Positions 1 to 13,059 of a stretch of DNA of 64,000 nucleotides are shown here, piece after piece. A program made the position numbers and the translations under genes. The stretch is from NCBI GenBank assembly GCA_022113835.1, contig JAILWY010000002.1:6798501-6862500 (forward strand), read 5' to 3'. The notes under the pieces were generated by a model that was given only the letters and a program-made list of their open reading frames with translations, was not told the origin of the DNA and did no database searches. The DNA is from Atopsyche davidsoni. Taxonomy: Eukaryota; Arthropoda; Insecta; Trichoptera; Hydrobiosidae. Every line of letters begins with the position of its first letter. Within the stretch, counting starts at the first letter, position 1.

Positions 1-2203
1 GCGTAGAAATAAAAATCGTTATATCAAGCGATCGTTTTTCTTTTAAAGTATTTAAACCAAAATCGGAAATTCAGACAACCTGAATCAATCAGCTTTCATT
101 TGTTTTTTTTTTGTTCAATGAAAATTTAAAAAAAAAAAAACACATCTTTAAGAGTAGTATATTTAAAAGCACATTGATTTTTTTTCGTTGGGATGATAAA
201 ATAGGAAATTTCGATTCTCAAATTAATATATACTCAATTTTTTTAATTAAATTAAATGACTGTTTCAGTTTTCAGGCAGTGTCCCTTAATTTTCGCACAT
301 TCCCGTAACGTTTGAATTTCATTCATTGATTCCCAACGTAACATTTATTGCTCCGTTTGCAAGAAAATCTTACTTGTAATTATCTTTGTGTTGTTTTTCA
401 AGAGTTGGCTAATGGGAAAAAAACTTTAGGGTAGTTTTCAGGAATCGCAGCCCTCCCTCGGTCCCTCCGCAGTTGCTGAAAACGACTAGGCAAAAGTCTT
501 AATACTGTATTCACTAAGGCGGTAGCTAATTGGCCGTGCAGTTCTGTACGTGGTTCCTGGAAGCAAAAGACTCGGGATCGAATAGAACTTTCTCCTCTGA
601 ATTAACTAACTGCAAGTTATCAGAACAGGCATTCGATATAGCTGACTTAATAATATATTCGCACATAAAGTTACTAACAAAACATTCTAGTTATTGACGT
701 AACTGCAAATAATATAAGAGCTTTTGATGTTCACGTCAGAATCATCATTATATGAAATTGCTTCAATTCATTACATTAAAGCGGGTTTTTTCTTATGTGT
801 TTTTGATCTTCTTCGAGCTTCAAAGTAAAATATGATTTTTAGGGAATCCAGGCTCGAACACTGAATCTTATGCTTGGTCATTAATAGTATTAACATTATT
901 ACTCTTGTACATATGGTAAATAATTAGATATGACACTCAGGACAATTAAAATCTATAAGTAACGTTTCTTAATTAACATAAATTTCCTAATTTTTTTTTG
1001 TTGATTATATTGAAAACAACGTTCTGTACTTCAGTACATTTGCGTTACTTTACCGAATGACCTGTAATCGTCAAGTTGTAATAAAAATATATTTTCTGCT
1101 TTGGAGAAGATTTTTTGGGATATACAGTTGATTTTTTTTTTTTTTGGAACAGTTTCAGACGAAAAGTCGGATTACTTGGAAAAGTTGTGGGTCGCAGCGA
1201 TTATTCCAGAGCAAAAACCAGGTCGGGCTCTGGCGCGACGGATGGAACCCCCTCACGGGACCCACGTTGGTCCCTGCCTTCTGGCGAAAGAAAAACCCAG
1301 GCTTGGCAACAGCAGACATCAACCGCCTTTAGTTGCTTACTAGTCGAAAGTAAAATCCCAACTTCAAATTCTGATGGGGCCATATGTGCTCGTACTGGCG
1401 TTGAAAATATTTGATATATCCAAGTTTAACCTGCTGCGATATGATTGACAACCGAATGGTAGCCAATAGCATCCTCATTGGCTAGTTGTAAATCAGTTGC
1501 AAGTTATGTCACTCACGCTTTAAAAATAAATAGACACCTTGTGTGATTCAATTTTTTTGTAATTTTTCTGGAAACAGCAAAACTGTACTTCGTATTATAT
1601 TGTCTTTTACAATATCACGAATTTGTCGTTAATACACAAGAAAAATAATATTTTGAATTTGTGCATTAGTTTCTCGCGTATAACAAAGCCAAATTTAGTT
1701 TGAGGGACCTACTTACTAATTCGATCTCTGATAGGTCATTAACATTTTCAACACGTGATTTAAATACCTGTGCGCCCTATTTAACGAGAAATAAAATTTA
1801 AACGATTTATTCTGCAAAACATGATATAAGCAGGTGAAAACGTGCTTACCTACATAATTTTAAAATCGTCCTGAGCAGAAAATATAATAAAAGCAGTGAG
1901 TTATGCTTTATTTAATATTACCTGGGCATTGTTGGCGCGTTAACAGATTTTTCATTTCGCTCTCCCAGCACCGCGTGTTACCTTTTAAATTAATATTGAA
2001 ATCCTTCAGATTAATTTATCGGTCAAAACTCAAATCGGCATTTGATATTATAAATACACCCTCTGCCAGGGGCGTACACTAAGTGTTATGTCGGCATATC
2101 CATAAATATATTTAAAAAGTATTATTAAAGGTATATAGATATTCTAAAGTACGACATATTAATAAAAAAACTTACTTTTTTACAGTACTTATATATATAT
2201 ATA
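1..2203. other. Intergenic, no gene recognised
   Basis: AT-rich sequence with short open frames only, none resembling a known protein. A GC-richer stretch at about 1180-1330 stands out but has no coding signature. Positions about 1445-1520 resemble one half of the MITE family described at 27370 and 45884. Confidence 0.6.
1445..1520 (+). repeat. Partial copy of the AGCCAATAGC MITE family
   Basis: Contains AGCCAATAGCATCCT near 1461 followed by AAATCAGTTGCAAGTTATG and GTCACTCACGC. These match the two ends of the fuller copies at 27370-27525 and 45884-46042, but most of the middle is missing. It appears to be an internally deleted or decayed copy. Confidence 0.5.
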
Positions 2204-4407
2204 TTAGGGTGTCCCTTAAAATTCAAGTTCAATATTTTTTTACGCATACCTTCTTAAAAGTTTAGTAATAACTCTATATTGTCTAGAAAAAAATATTAGT
2301 TCGATTTATAAACGGTAACCCGTGCCGACTTGCGATTTTAACTTGTCCATACAAGCTGCGTAAGTACTGCGCTGTGACTTGTAACTGCATGTTTTATTTG
2401 TCATTTCATACGTGATTTTTGAGATTAGTAGTGCTCCATTGTTTAGTGCGTTAACATGTCGGTGGAATTACGGAGTGATAAACAAAATAATTTCCTTATC
2501 GGTTTGCCTAGATATCAAATAAATGGTGCAAAATTACCATCTAATCGACAAATTCCCTCGGTCCTATTTTACAATATTCGCGAGGTTAAACTGATTGTTA
2601 GTGAAAGTGCAAATCTTGTGATTAGGGAGTGCATCATATATTGGGAAAAAGCAAGAATTCCAACAAGGGCATATCCTAACTGCGTGAAGAAACTTGTTGA
2701 TTTATATCATGTTTGGAGAGAGTTGCAAAAAAAATTGTAAGAAAACTCAGGTTACGTTCAAGAGCCGTGAGAACAATTTCAAAATTGATCTTGATAATTT
2801 GTTTGATATTGCACATGCTGATGCTTTTGAGAGAATGAAAATAGAGTAAGATAAATTACTTTTAATGAAACAGAGAGAGCCAGATCGACCAGGATGCTTA
2901 GGTGGTGTTGATAAAAAATTGTCGGAAAAAGAAGATAGATCTAAACAACGACGATTGGAAGAAGAGGAAAGGGTTGTAAGACAAAGATAACCACTAGCTG
3001 CTGAAACTAGAAAATTAAGGGCAGAAGCAATAAAATCTGACTTCTTTGGAAGTAATGTACCCGACGTAGTCACAGTCCATTGGGATGGAAAACTATTACC
3101 CGGGTTAGATGTACGAAGTTCTAAAGAAGAACGCTTGCCAGTTATTGCTTCGTTTGACGATAAGGAACAGCTTCTTGCAGTGCCAAAACTAGAACATTCT
3201 TCTGAAAAACATCAAGCTAAGGCTGTCTCAACAGCTCTCTTTGACTAGAACCTTCACGATAAAGTACAAATAATGTGCTGCGACACAACAGCTTTCAATA
3301 CTGGCCGTTTCAATGGAGCTTGTGCTATTTTGGAGAAACTTTAGGAAGAGAATTGCTGCTCGTCTGTCGTCATCATGTTTATGAATTGGTCCTAAAAGCT
3401 GTATTTGAAAGCAAAATTAAGTAAATTACTAGTTGCCCAGATACTCCAATGTTTAAAAAGTTCAGAGAAAATTGGAAAAACATCGACGCTAGTAACATTG
3501 AACCATCTCTTAATTTCGTAAAACAACGTGTTGCCGAGACAGACATTCAAGCTTTGTTAATATTTTATAAGGCAGAATTAGACAAAGGTTATGTAAGAGA
3601 TGACTACCGCAAATTGGTCGAACTGTGCGTAATATTTTTGGGAGGAGACTCAGAGGAAAAATTAAAACTAAGCCCCCCCAAAGCCATGCATCAGGCACGC
3701 TGGATGGCGAGAGCGATCTATTCTTTAAAAATGTGTTTACTTCAGTCACAATGCAGAACAACTGCGAAGGACAAAAAGACTCTACAAGATGTTTGCTTAT
3801 GTTTGTAAAACACTGGATGATTTCGTATAGGAAAAGAGCAAACAATTTTTATCACGACTGCAGATCGACGACAGTTTTCTAAAGGAAGATGTATCTTCTT
3901 GGAATAATAATAGTGCTTTTGTGGAAGCTAAAAGAAAAATAAGTTATTTGAGGGTTGTGAATGATACTGCTGAAAGGGCTGTTAAAATGATGCAAGATTT
4001 TAACGGACTTATCGCGGCTGAAGAAGAACAAAAACAGTTCTTGCTGCGCTGTGTCCAGGAACATAGAAAATTGTATCCGGACTGTAAAAAAACAACTCTA
4101 TAAAAAAGTTACCCTGACTGATTGTTATTACTTTATGTTTTTGATTAAAGATTAATGTTCATTTAATTGAATTTTTACTATTATTCACTTAATTTATTGC
4201 ATTTATAATGATTTTATACCAGACCGAAATATCAAGACAAAACACGTTTTTTACTAAACTTTGAAGCTCGGTCGGCACTAGTTGCAATTTTTCTAGAAAG
4301 ATGAAATTTTATATTTGAGTATCTTATAGCATTAGTAAAAAATATAGAGGGTATGCATTTCGAAATTTGAAAAAAAATTTTTTTTGGTCATATAAGGGAC
4401 ACCCTAA
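2204..4407 (+). mobile_element. Degraded DNA transposon with long terminal inverted repeats
   Basis: The two ends are inverted copies. TTAGGGTGTCCCTTA at 2204-2218 is mirrored exactly at 4393-4407. Weaker inverted similarity runs about 130 bp inward, sharing GCATACC, TCTAGAAAAA and GTGCCGAC. Both ends sit in (TA)n, so the target duplication is probably TA but cannot be measured. The interior carries a broken plus-strand transposase relic. The 2.2 kb size and single interior gene fit a cut-and-paste element. I cannot name the superfamily. Confidence 0.75.
2456..4103 (+). pseudogene. Broken transposase-like gene inside the TIR element
   Basis: Open pieces at 2456-2740 (94 residues, starting MSVELRSDKQ), 3449-3808 and 3921-4103 lie in order but are separated by stops and frame changes. 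Between them, around 3270-3330, a frame reads CDTTAFNTGRFNGAC, followed by a leucine/glutamate-rich stretch. Later blocks include KAMHQARWMARAIYSLK and VVNDTAERAVKMMQDFNGL. From memory these blocks resemble a repetitive RNase-H-like transposase family seen in aphids and other hemipterans; I have not checked this by search. Several stops and frameshifts make an active protein impossible here. The flanking inverted repeats place it as the element's own gene. Confidence 0.65.
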
Positions 4408-6464
4408 TATATATATATATAGAAGTTTATAGATGTTATGCCTCGTTTTTTCTTTAATGTTCCGAAGTTAATGGCCTTAGTACCGGAACCGAAACATCGG
4501 AATCTTGAATTAGAAATGCGGTATAACACTTAAGAACATATACTTTCTAATAATAAAGGCCAACAAAACTTTCAAGCACATGAACAATTATATTCCCACA
4601 AGTACATAATTAACAATCTTAGTAAACAAGTACATCAAAACACTACTCGTGTATTGCTGGTATTAATTACTCTAATGGAGTACATTTCGATGTACAATAT
4701 TTTGAAACGTCAACCTTTAATAGCGATCGAAACAGGGCAGTTTTTACGATCGCCATTTCCATTCACGTTCGAGTGAATGAGGTCCGCCGCCGAGGAAACC
4801 TCCGGCAAAGACCCGCGTCTCCCAACCCTCACAATGGACCATAAATTGTCAGCCAGCCCTCTGAAGAATGGGGCGGCGGTGAATTGAAAAGGCTTGCGTA
4901 CGGCTCCGTACTTAAAAATGATTTGTTGGTTCAGCCAACTTCTTACCTGCGAACTCGCCCCAAAGAAATGACTGAGCATTGTTTCGTTAAGGCATTATTA
5001 GTTTTCAGAGGGTCACGTGTTTTTTTTTTTTTTTGTTTTTTTTTATATTTTATTTTTAGGTTTCTATTTTTAGACTCATTACTCATACAATTCATACGAA
5101 TCATATTTATAATAATGATTATTTCATTTGAACAATTTTCACATCGACAAGCTAAAAACGCTCTTCAATGCTTGAATGAAATTAAGTTAATCCAGGCATT
5201 GGTGATTTGTAGCAGCAAAGATGCCACTTATGGATTTCTTATGACTTGCTGTTTTAGCTCAAATCAAGTAGACTTATGTACGTACACTTAAAAAATGTTT
5301 TTTAAAAAACTGAAACCGGGGATCTTTTTCGAATAAGCGTTACTTTTTTTTTAGTGTTGCTAACAGCAATGGATAGGAATTCAATGAATTCAAGACTCAC
5401 ATAGCAAGGTTTTTGCAATATTTTTTCAGCTATTTTATATAAAAATCAGTGCTGAAACTGAGGACTAAAAGCTGCATGAGTACTTTTTTCACATGGGGTA
5501 CATTTTCGTCCAGTAATGGGCGCTCTACATGCCGGGCAGTGGCGTCGCCGCTGGGGGCTGTCGCTAACTATTTCCGGCCAAAGTTCCTCCGTACTTGTGC
5601 TCTTGTTAATAATGAACATTCACGACACTTCCGGCTATCGGCTGCCGACTTCTACTTGCGCCATCGGGATCTGGACTTCTGGGCGTTTTGTAAATAACTT
5701 ACTTGGAATAATTTAACAGTATCTCGGTTTTCACAAAATTTTCATTCAATTCACGTCACTTATTATTTAACTATATTATAATATATATGCAGACCAAATT
5801 TGTGGTGGATATTTAGACATACAATATTATAATTGATATTTCATGTTTATCAATTGAATGCGGTTTATGCCAAATGATCTGTGTTGTACAATTTCATACA
5901 AATAGTGTAAAATTAGTTAAGTGTTTACATACATTTGAAAACTAGATTTTGAATTAAATAATCCTCTATAATTAAAGGGTAGTAAAACCGTTAGAGATTC
6001 AGCCTTATCTGATTTAGATTTTTCATGACATTTAACAAAGGAAAGTAATTATCCGGACATAGCAATTGTATTTTTAATCGCTTCAAACAGCTTGCTCACA
6101 CTATTAATTGCTATTTGCGGTCACCGTCTTAGCTCAATGGTACACAAACTTTCATTATTTAGACTTTTGTTCAAATATATATTTTTCTTCTTCTGTGACG
6201 ATTGAACCGATGATTGTCCTCAACCGGTCTTGCTAATTTGGCTGTACTCCCGGCTTCCAGGTACTAGCGCAAGTTACGCATCCACGTTAGTTCTCTCTTT
6301 CCAATGCCTCTTTTTCCTTGGACTTTTTCGTGGACACAAATTTATTTATTATAAATATCAAGCAATGTTAACTGCACGGACTTATTTAAGAACAATTCAT
6401 AGGAACTGGTTTATATTTTTGTCGTGTACTCTGAAATGACTACAGCATGTGCTGTGATAACTTA
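4408..6464. other. Intergenic with two GC-richer islands
   Basis: No recognised gene. GC-richer islands at about 4720-4900 and 5500-5690 interrupt AT-rich DNA. Both contain short open frames but none matches a protein I know. At about 6235-6330 there is a retroelement fragment, listed separately. Confidence 0.55.
6235..6330 (-). mobile_element. Non-LTR retrotransposon fragment
   Basis: On the minus strand a frame reads GKRGIGKRELTWMRNLR, the C-terminal block of LINE reverse-transcriptase proteins. It aligns base by base with the longer relic at 13060-13840 (shared TTTTTCCTT, CCAGTGCC-like and GCATCCACGT segments). It is a short remnant of the same family. Confidence 0.6.
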
Positions 6465-6606
6465 ATATGATTAAGCATATTTTTTCACACATTGAAAACG
6501 ATTAAAGAAAACTCTCAGAAAATATCATCGTGACTTGTGAGAGTGATATTTTCTGAGAGTTTTCTTTAATCGTTTTCAATGTGTGAAAAAATATGCTTAA
6601 TCATAT
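6465..6606. repeat. Perfect 63-bp inverted repeat with 16-bp spacer
   Basis: Positions 6465-6527 are the exact reverse complement of 6544-6606. The spacer is 6528-6543. The arms contain no recognisable transposon end and no target duplication was seen. This may be a real fold-back (hairpin MITE or replication template switch) or an assembly or amplification chimera. Confidence 0.9.
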
Positions 6607-9143
6607 AAATATACTAATACCTGCATGGGTAAATAAATACGCATCCTGATTAACATTAATCTAAATTAATATGTGATAACTTAAGTTAAAGCATCACAAC
6701 GGGCTTTTCTACCGGTGTTATAATAACTTCTAAAATTCTTATCACGTCTCCGTTGGATTGCTTGTCTCTCTCCTGACACCGGAATATTTGCCTTTTGTGC
6801 TAAATCAACTCGCGATACAGGCAGTCCCTCAAATTTACCAATTTAATTTGGACTTTTATTAAACCTGTGTTCGGAATATTTTAAAATCACTCTCTCTCTG
6901 TATAAGCGAGAGCCCGATAGAGGAAAGAAAAGCACTTGGATTTTTAATAAAGTCAAGCTAGGCGCCTGTTACGGCTTGTACTGCCTCCTGCGAGGAGTGC
7001 TCATAACTCATTCGAGTTTTTCTGTCGTGAGAGCTGTTCCATAATCATTTTCACCTGGGTGTGGGCATTAGGGATATACACGCTGCTTGAAAACTCGCGA
7101 CATCACCCAAATAGGGATGACTACCATTTTTTCATGTTAATACTACTGTGGTGAGGTATTTTGCGATTCCAACATAAAAACCAGCACATTTTAATATTTC
7201 CCAATTATTTCATTTTCATACTGGTGTCTCTTCAAAAAGAGACACCAGTATGACTTTGATAAGCAATTGCAATGTAATATTTTTTTTATAAATTTTAAAT
7301 ATTTTGTACAAGTCGTAATATCGAATATGCAGTTGCGTGAAAATCTTTATTCGCTATTACAGTTATACGTATTTGATATATATTTTTTTTTAATCTGAAG
7401 CACGTTGTAGACTTCAAATTATTTAATTTCTCTGCTGAATACTTTGAAAGCGTCGTGGCTCTCAAATTTGCGCAAGCTCGGAAGGATTCGAATACAAAAT
7501 GATCAATCGTACCATCGGCGGGGAGCGCTGCAACAACATCCCTCTGAGCCCCGAACACTTGGCGAACTTCCCCGAGCCGCTGGAGCCTCGCCGGAGGAGC
7601 GAGCGATAAATCCCCCGACCTGGGAGACCCGACCAAGTGTTTGTTGCACTCTGCGTCTTATCTGAAAAATTACTCCCCACAAAGAAGTTTTTTTTCTTAT
7701 CTCGGACGTCCGAAGCCGGGCCGGGGGTCAGTCCGCCGCGAGATAATCCTTTGTGCCGGCCCGGGCTTTGTCTGAAATGAATTTAAAGAAAAATAACTCG
7801 AGGGGTTCCTTTTGACGGTCGCTTTATTATATTTTTTTAAGTAATATTGCTTGGCCTTAACCCGGATCCGCCGAGTCGACCTGCGACCCATTTTTGTTGC
7901 GGATTTTGTTCTCTGCTATTTAAGGAGTGTTTCATTTTGCTGCTTAAATTTTTAATATCGGTAATAATATTAAAAATACTTTGTTGCCCTCCCTCTTCTT
8001 TCCTGCTTCTCTGCCGCCTTTCTCGCGTCTGTGCATTGTAAGTTTATTGAAATACCAGGGCGAATCTTACCCACCTGTAATTCATTTTCGGGTGATATTG
8101 ATTTTTCAAAATAAAAATATACAGTTACTTAATAAGTTTTGCAATCAGATTGCTTACTTTTAAAGGCGATTAATTTTGAATTTTGAAAATATAATATAAA
8201 CTTGAATCATTTGTAATAAGACAGATGTTGACCATTATAGGTTTTAAATATAACAGACTGTAAATTTATATATCTTCAATCAATACAAACTGCTTTAGAT
8301 AGAACATGCTATCTATCAACATTACAAAAACCATGTGAAATATTTTTTTTCGTGAAAATAAAACAAATTCCACTTCAAATTGATGTTACTCTAATCGATG
8401 CCAACTTAAATAGGAATAAAAACAGAGTATTTACGTGAATCCGTAGGCGGATCGGGCAAATTAATTCAGCTGCATACAAATGTCCGCTTATTCGTGATTA
8501 CGGCTCGCATACATTGTAGCAAAATAATGCAAAATTGTTTGTTCTTTCCCCGCCATCAAGCATCGGCCATTTTGGAACTTCGGAAGATTTAGCAATGTTC
8601 ACGGAAGATTTCACAGAGCTTTTCTCCATTATTATTGCGTTTAATTTCAATTCTGGTTACACACAAATGAACGAACATTTGCAACTGAATGGAACTTTTT
8701 ATATCCCCCATTTGGGTATTGTCATTTATACTACTGGGTTGTTCAGAATCTATTTTCTTGGCCGCTATTTTAACCCGTTTTTCTTTTCTTTTGACACTCT
8801 GTTATACTACTATTTATTTGTCATTTTCACTCTACAGTATGACTAAGATATCATATCACTCACAAAAAGTGTTGTACATTTTTTTTTTTACGAAATCACA
8901 AAATGTTCACCATTCTTATTTATATCATATAAATCTATTTTTGTATTGAGCAAACAAGAGATCAAACTATATATTACATTAGTTTATTATAATGGTTAAA
9001 GTAGCAAGTGTTTAGATGCGATCAGAAACATTTGCAAATATTTTCATATTATCTATCTTATCATTTAATTTTCTTGATTTCTGTTCTTTTTTACTCTGAG
9101 GAATGTAATATATACAGGAAAAAAAACATTGCTTCGTCTAGAC
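6607..9143. other. Intergenic, one GC-rich island
   Basis: No recognised gene. A GC-rich island lies at about 7490-7770. A short conserved-looking segment is at about 8450-8530. A small perfect inverted repeat is listed at 7217. Confidence 0.5.
7217..7252. repeat. Perfect 16-bp inverted repeat, 4-bp loop
   Basis: CATACTGGTGTCTCTT at 7217-7232 is mirrored at 7237-7252 around CAAA. There is no T-run or gene context suggesting a terminator. It is one of five tight fold-backs in the first 15 kb. Confidence 0.85.
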
Positions 9144-9401
9144 CAGGGGTCGGCAAAATTATTAATCAAAGAGCCAAATATGTATGGTACATTACAACGT
9201 AAAAAATTTAAACCATGATAATGACCGACAAACACTTAATGCGAACGATATCCTTGCATCTCCTTGGAAAGTTTTAGTAAGTCCGGTTTGTATGTTGTTA
9301 ATTTTATTTAAAAACAATACCCGGGGATATTTGTGCCAGAGCCGCACTAAAGGAGTCAAAGAGCCGCATGCGGCTCCGGAGCCGCACTTTGCCGACCCCA
9401 T
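9144..9401. mobile_element. hAT-type non-autonomous element (MITE)
   Basis: The left end begins CAGGGGTCGGCAAA at 9144. The right end reads TTTGCCGACCCC followed by AT at 9401, a near-complement of the left end. An identical 8-bp target duplication GTCTAGAC flanks it at 9136-9143 and 9402-9409. The 8-bp duplication and CAGGG ends fit the hAT superfamily. A subterminal palindrome (GAGCCGCATGCGGCTC) precedes the right end. There is no transposase gene inside. Confidence 0.85.
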
Positions 9402-9409
9402 GTCTAGAC

Positions 9410-10489
9410 TAAAACTCAGTACTGATGGTTTTAACCCTTTCTACTCTGTTGGCGACTATAGGTGCGTATTAGAGCAGGTAAAAACCCTTTTTGTCAGTTT
9501 TGCAAATTAATTCGGACAAATTCACATTGTTAAATTTAAATAAAAAAAAAACAAAAAAAACTCCGGAGTTCAAATGTTGAAGCAAGCATATAGAGTTTTT
9601 TTATCTGAATAAATTCATTGATTTGTTAATTTGATCGAATCCACTGTTTCAAATATGCATACCACTTAACTTTAGTCGAACAGTATTAGCTAGTGGTAAT
9701 ATGTTACGCAAGGAGCAGCCCTGAGAAGTGAGGGCTGTGGAGGCTTTATTAGTATTTCATTGAAGTCTCGACCCGTTGTGATTCGGTCCCCGGCGGGGCG
9801 CGACCACCCCGTCACGTGCGTGTGACAGCCCAGCCCAGTGGGGTGCGGCGCAGCACAGCCACGCGTCCAAAGTTCCTTGAGAAGGGGAGGCCCGACCGCA
9901 AACAAGGCCTCCTGAAGATTTTTTTTACATACGAACATGAGCCAATATCCAAGCTATATATATATTGATTAGTATCAGAACATACAAATAATACAACTGC
10001 AAAGTATATGACAGCCAAGCGGGCGTCATGGTTTTAAGGTTGTAGGTGGTTTGGTCTCGTCATTTATCTAGAGTCGTAGGTTATTCGATGCTCTTGAAAT
10101 ATAACCGGTAGTACACCTCTTCAATATCCTGATACTGAGAATTGATGTGATATTATACTGAGCCGGCATAAAGCTACGCAGAAAAGCTATTTCTGGATCA
10201 GTTTTAAAATAAACGCCTGTTTTTACAGTAAACAAGAATATTTTTCATGAAATGAAATTTTCAAGAAGGAAAAACTCGGAAAATTTACAGTAAAATGAGA
10301 AACAAAATATTAAAATTTACAGTGTTTCGAGAATTTTCAATGTTTTTTTTGGTTGTTCTGTGTTCCTTGTGATCCAAATATATTTTTTATGCTTGAATTT
10401 TACTATAATTTATTGAATCATTTTATTGACATGGAATAAAAAAATAAAATAAAATAATGGCTGTCGGTAGAGAATGGATTTACAACTTC
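9410..10489. other. Intergenic, nothing recognised
   Basis: AT-rich apart from a GC-rich patch at about 9770-9900. No coding region or RNA gene could be supported. Confidence 0.5.
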
Positions 10490-10900
10490 CAAATTAAAAA
10501 CAACAATGTAAATACTTAGGCAACTGCTTAAATGAGAACTGGGATCCTGGTCAAGAAATTAAAGTGAGAATTGAGACAGTCACAGCACATTTAAAGTATT
10601 ATGCTCAATATCGTGTCAGTTCTTCTTTGTGAAGTTGGAAGCTTTGATACTCAGATAGCTACAATGCGAAGAATTGAGACGTTTGGAATTTGGCTTTATA
10701 TGAGAATCCTTAAAATACCAAGGGTCATGCACAGAAAAAGAACTCTTGACGATAGTAAAAAACCGTACGGTCTCCTATTTTGGTCACATTTTTCGAAACA
10801 ATTAATACAGCTGTATCTTACGTGGATGCGGAATTTACGCCAGTAGCCGGAACTTGGAAGTGAGACTGGCCCAGGATAGAAATATATTCATGAGAATAGG
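10490..10900 (+). mobile_element. Non-LTR retrotransposon relic (RT C-terminal region)
   Basis: One frame (about 10516-10620) reads KYLGNCLNENWDPGQEIKV. A second frame then continues with CEVGSFDTQIATMRRIETF and IWLYMRILKIPRV. A last block near 10865 reads RLAQDRNIFMRI. These are, in order, the usual C-terminal blocks of LINE reverse-transcriptase proteins. Frame changes and stops show it is dead. It belongs to the same family as the fragments at 6235 and 13060. Confidence 0.75.
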
Positions 10901-13059
10901 AATCGTTAACTTGATCTTCACTGGTGGTGTCCGTTTAAACTCCACCGCATCGCGAGGCACCTAAAATAAACGCACGTACAAATAATTCCCCCATCAATTT
11001 CTCATCCCGCCGGCAGTAGATCCCGGGCATATTGGCGAGCCATAGATCACAAATCCCCGCCGTAGACAATAAAAACCCCTTTCCTCCGCCCCCGCCCGCC
11101 CTATTAAAATCTAGGGCGGCTGAAGAGGCGCGTGTTTGATTCGAGCCTCCCGCCCGCCCATAAATTAATATTGTAATGAAGTTGTTTTTAATTGCGCACT
11201 GGAGCGCCGCGGACAACCCGGCCCCGAAATTGAAAATTGCTTAGAAGAAAATATGGCTCGCTCGGTTCAGCCGCTGGGGATGTACTCGGCCAAGTTCTGC
11301 AGCTCGCGAGTGTTATAAATCTCTTATCGTGCCTTACGTTATACTGCAAATTTTCTTTTAATTAAATTTGAGTTATAATTGCTTGGCTACTGGGTGTTGT
11401 GCCGCTTTCTTTTCTTCTTTCTCGGTCTCGTTTTAATTTTCAATTTCAACACCGAAACTGAAACGTTGTAACATTAAAATTTTAACACTGCGTATAACTC
11501 AAAAACGTTGTACCCATAATAACAACGGCCCTCAAAACCTTCGAAAATGTTAACCATCGATAAGCATAATTTTAATCAAAAATATTTATTGCATTTATTT
11601 TGATCTGTGTTTATCGATTTATCTTTAAGACTTAACTACCACTACTTCTTCGTTGTTTAAGTTTCTTAAGTTGTGTTTTAAAACAGTATAAATACTTAGT
11701 CCAGCCAACACCTGCAGTCGAAAGGGGTGAGTTTGTAGCTGTTAACCCCTTGCGACGCCGACGCTCATATCGAATTATTAAATTTATGTAAATACATGGG
11801 AAAGTTGAAACCGGAGTTATGGCTGTTAAAAAGTTGAGCTGTCCGCAGTAGCCAACTATCCCGAGAGAGGCTTCCAACTTTCCCCGCTTGTTAATTAATA
11901 AAAACTCAATTTATTTGCGGCCCCGTTGATATGTGAATTTCAGCCGGGGCGCCGAGAGCTAAGCAGTTTAATTAAATTACGCTCAAGTTTCATAATTTGG
12001 ATTACGAAAAATAATTTAATTGCTCACTGAACTCGGAATTTTTTTTTATTGCCTTTATTCGTATTCAGCGACCGTTCGGCTAAAGCACGCGGCTATATTC
12101 ATAGCGTGCGGAAAATGCCGTCGCGTCAAGTATCGCTACATTATGAATATAAAATTATAAAAAAATAAAAGCGTATTAATTTTTAATACATAGCTTTGCG
12201 AAAAAAATTCGCGTCTTCCTTATCTCGCCGAAATATTTAATTATAATATTTCAATTTTTTTTTTTTTTAATGACGCTTTATATGAAAATCAATTTACGCG
12301 TTGAGTATTATAATTGATTTCTGTTACAAATAAAAAATAAAAATTACTAGGCTTGTTTATTTATTTTTACGTGAATTTCAATAACAAATTTAGCCGAATA
12401 TTTGTTAATATCTTCTGCTACCAATTTCTGATCTTGTTACATAAATTCATTAGCTATGATATTCAAAAAAAATGAATAAAATTATGGTTATTTTTAATCT
12501 CCCACAGTGGTATTTACTACACCTGTTTTTCCATTGATATACCGAGCGTTTTTAAAAAATAAACATGCATTTTCGTGTAGGGTAAAGGTACTGTTTATCA
12601 AACAAAACATGTATACAAATTAAATAAACCGCTTTTATATACAGGGTAAACAGAAAAAAACAAGCTTAATCCCGTTAATTAGAGTAATGAAAAGAATCAC
12701 CCCCTGTTTCACCAGTCGCGGTGACTCCGCACTGTCCCCGAGGGTGGGGGCGGGGGCGAGGGTGCGGGTGTGGGCCGCTTCTAATTCGCAGTTTCCGGTC
12801 GAGGCCGTGACGGATGTGGACGGAGCCTCCCGAAGCCTCCCGGAGCCGTCATGTTGTTTACTGACCCCCCCGGTCAGCTTAATACATCCGACGAGCGAAT
12901 TATTTAAATTATTTTTGCCAATCGGGATAACTGATCAATGCACCCACCGAATATTTTAAAAAAATATTTTGGTTAAAAACTAAATGATTATTCTCAAACC
13001 GTGTGCACTCTTATACTAGTCCAAGCACAGTGGAAATGTTGCGGACCCAGTACTGGGGG
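10901..13059. other. Intergenic with GC-rich islands
   Basis: GC-rich islands at about 10940-11290 and 12690-12880 sit in AT-rich DNA. Short open frames overlap them but show no family resemblance. They are candidate regulatory elements rather than exons. Confidence 0.45.

Noticed and set aside
5449..5697. Plus-strand open frame in a GC-rich island
   Set aside because: Unfamiliar sequence with no splice context or domain. Treated as part of a non-coding island.
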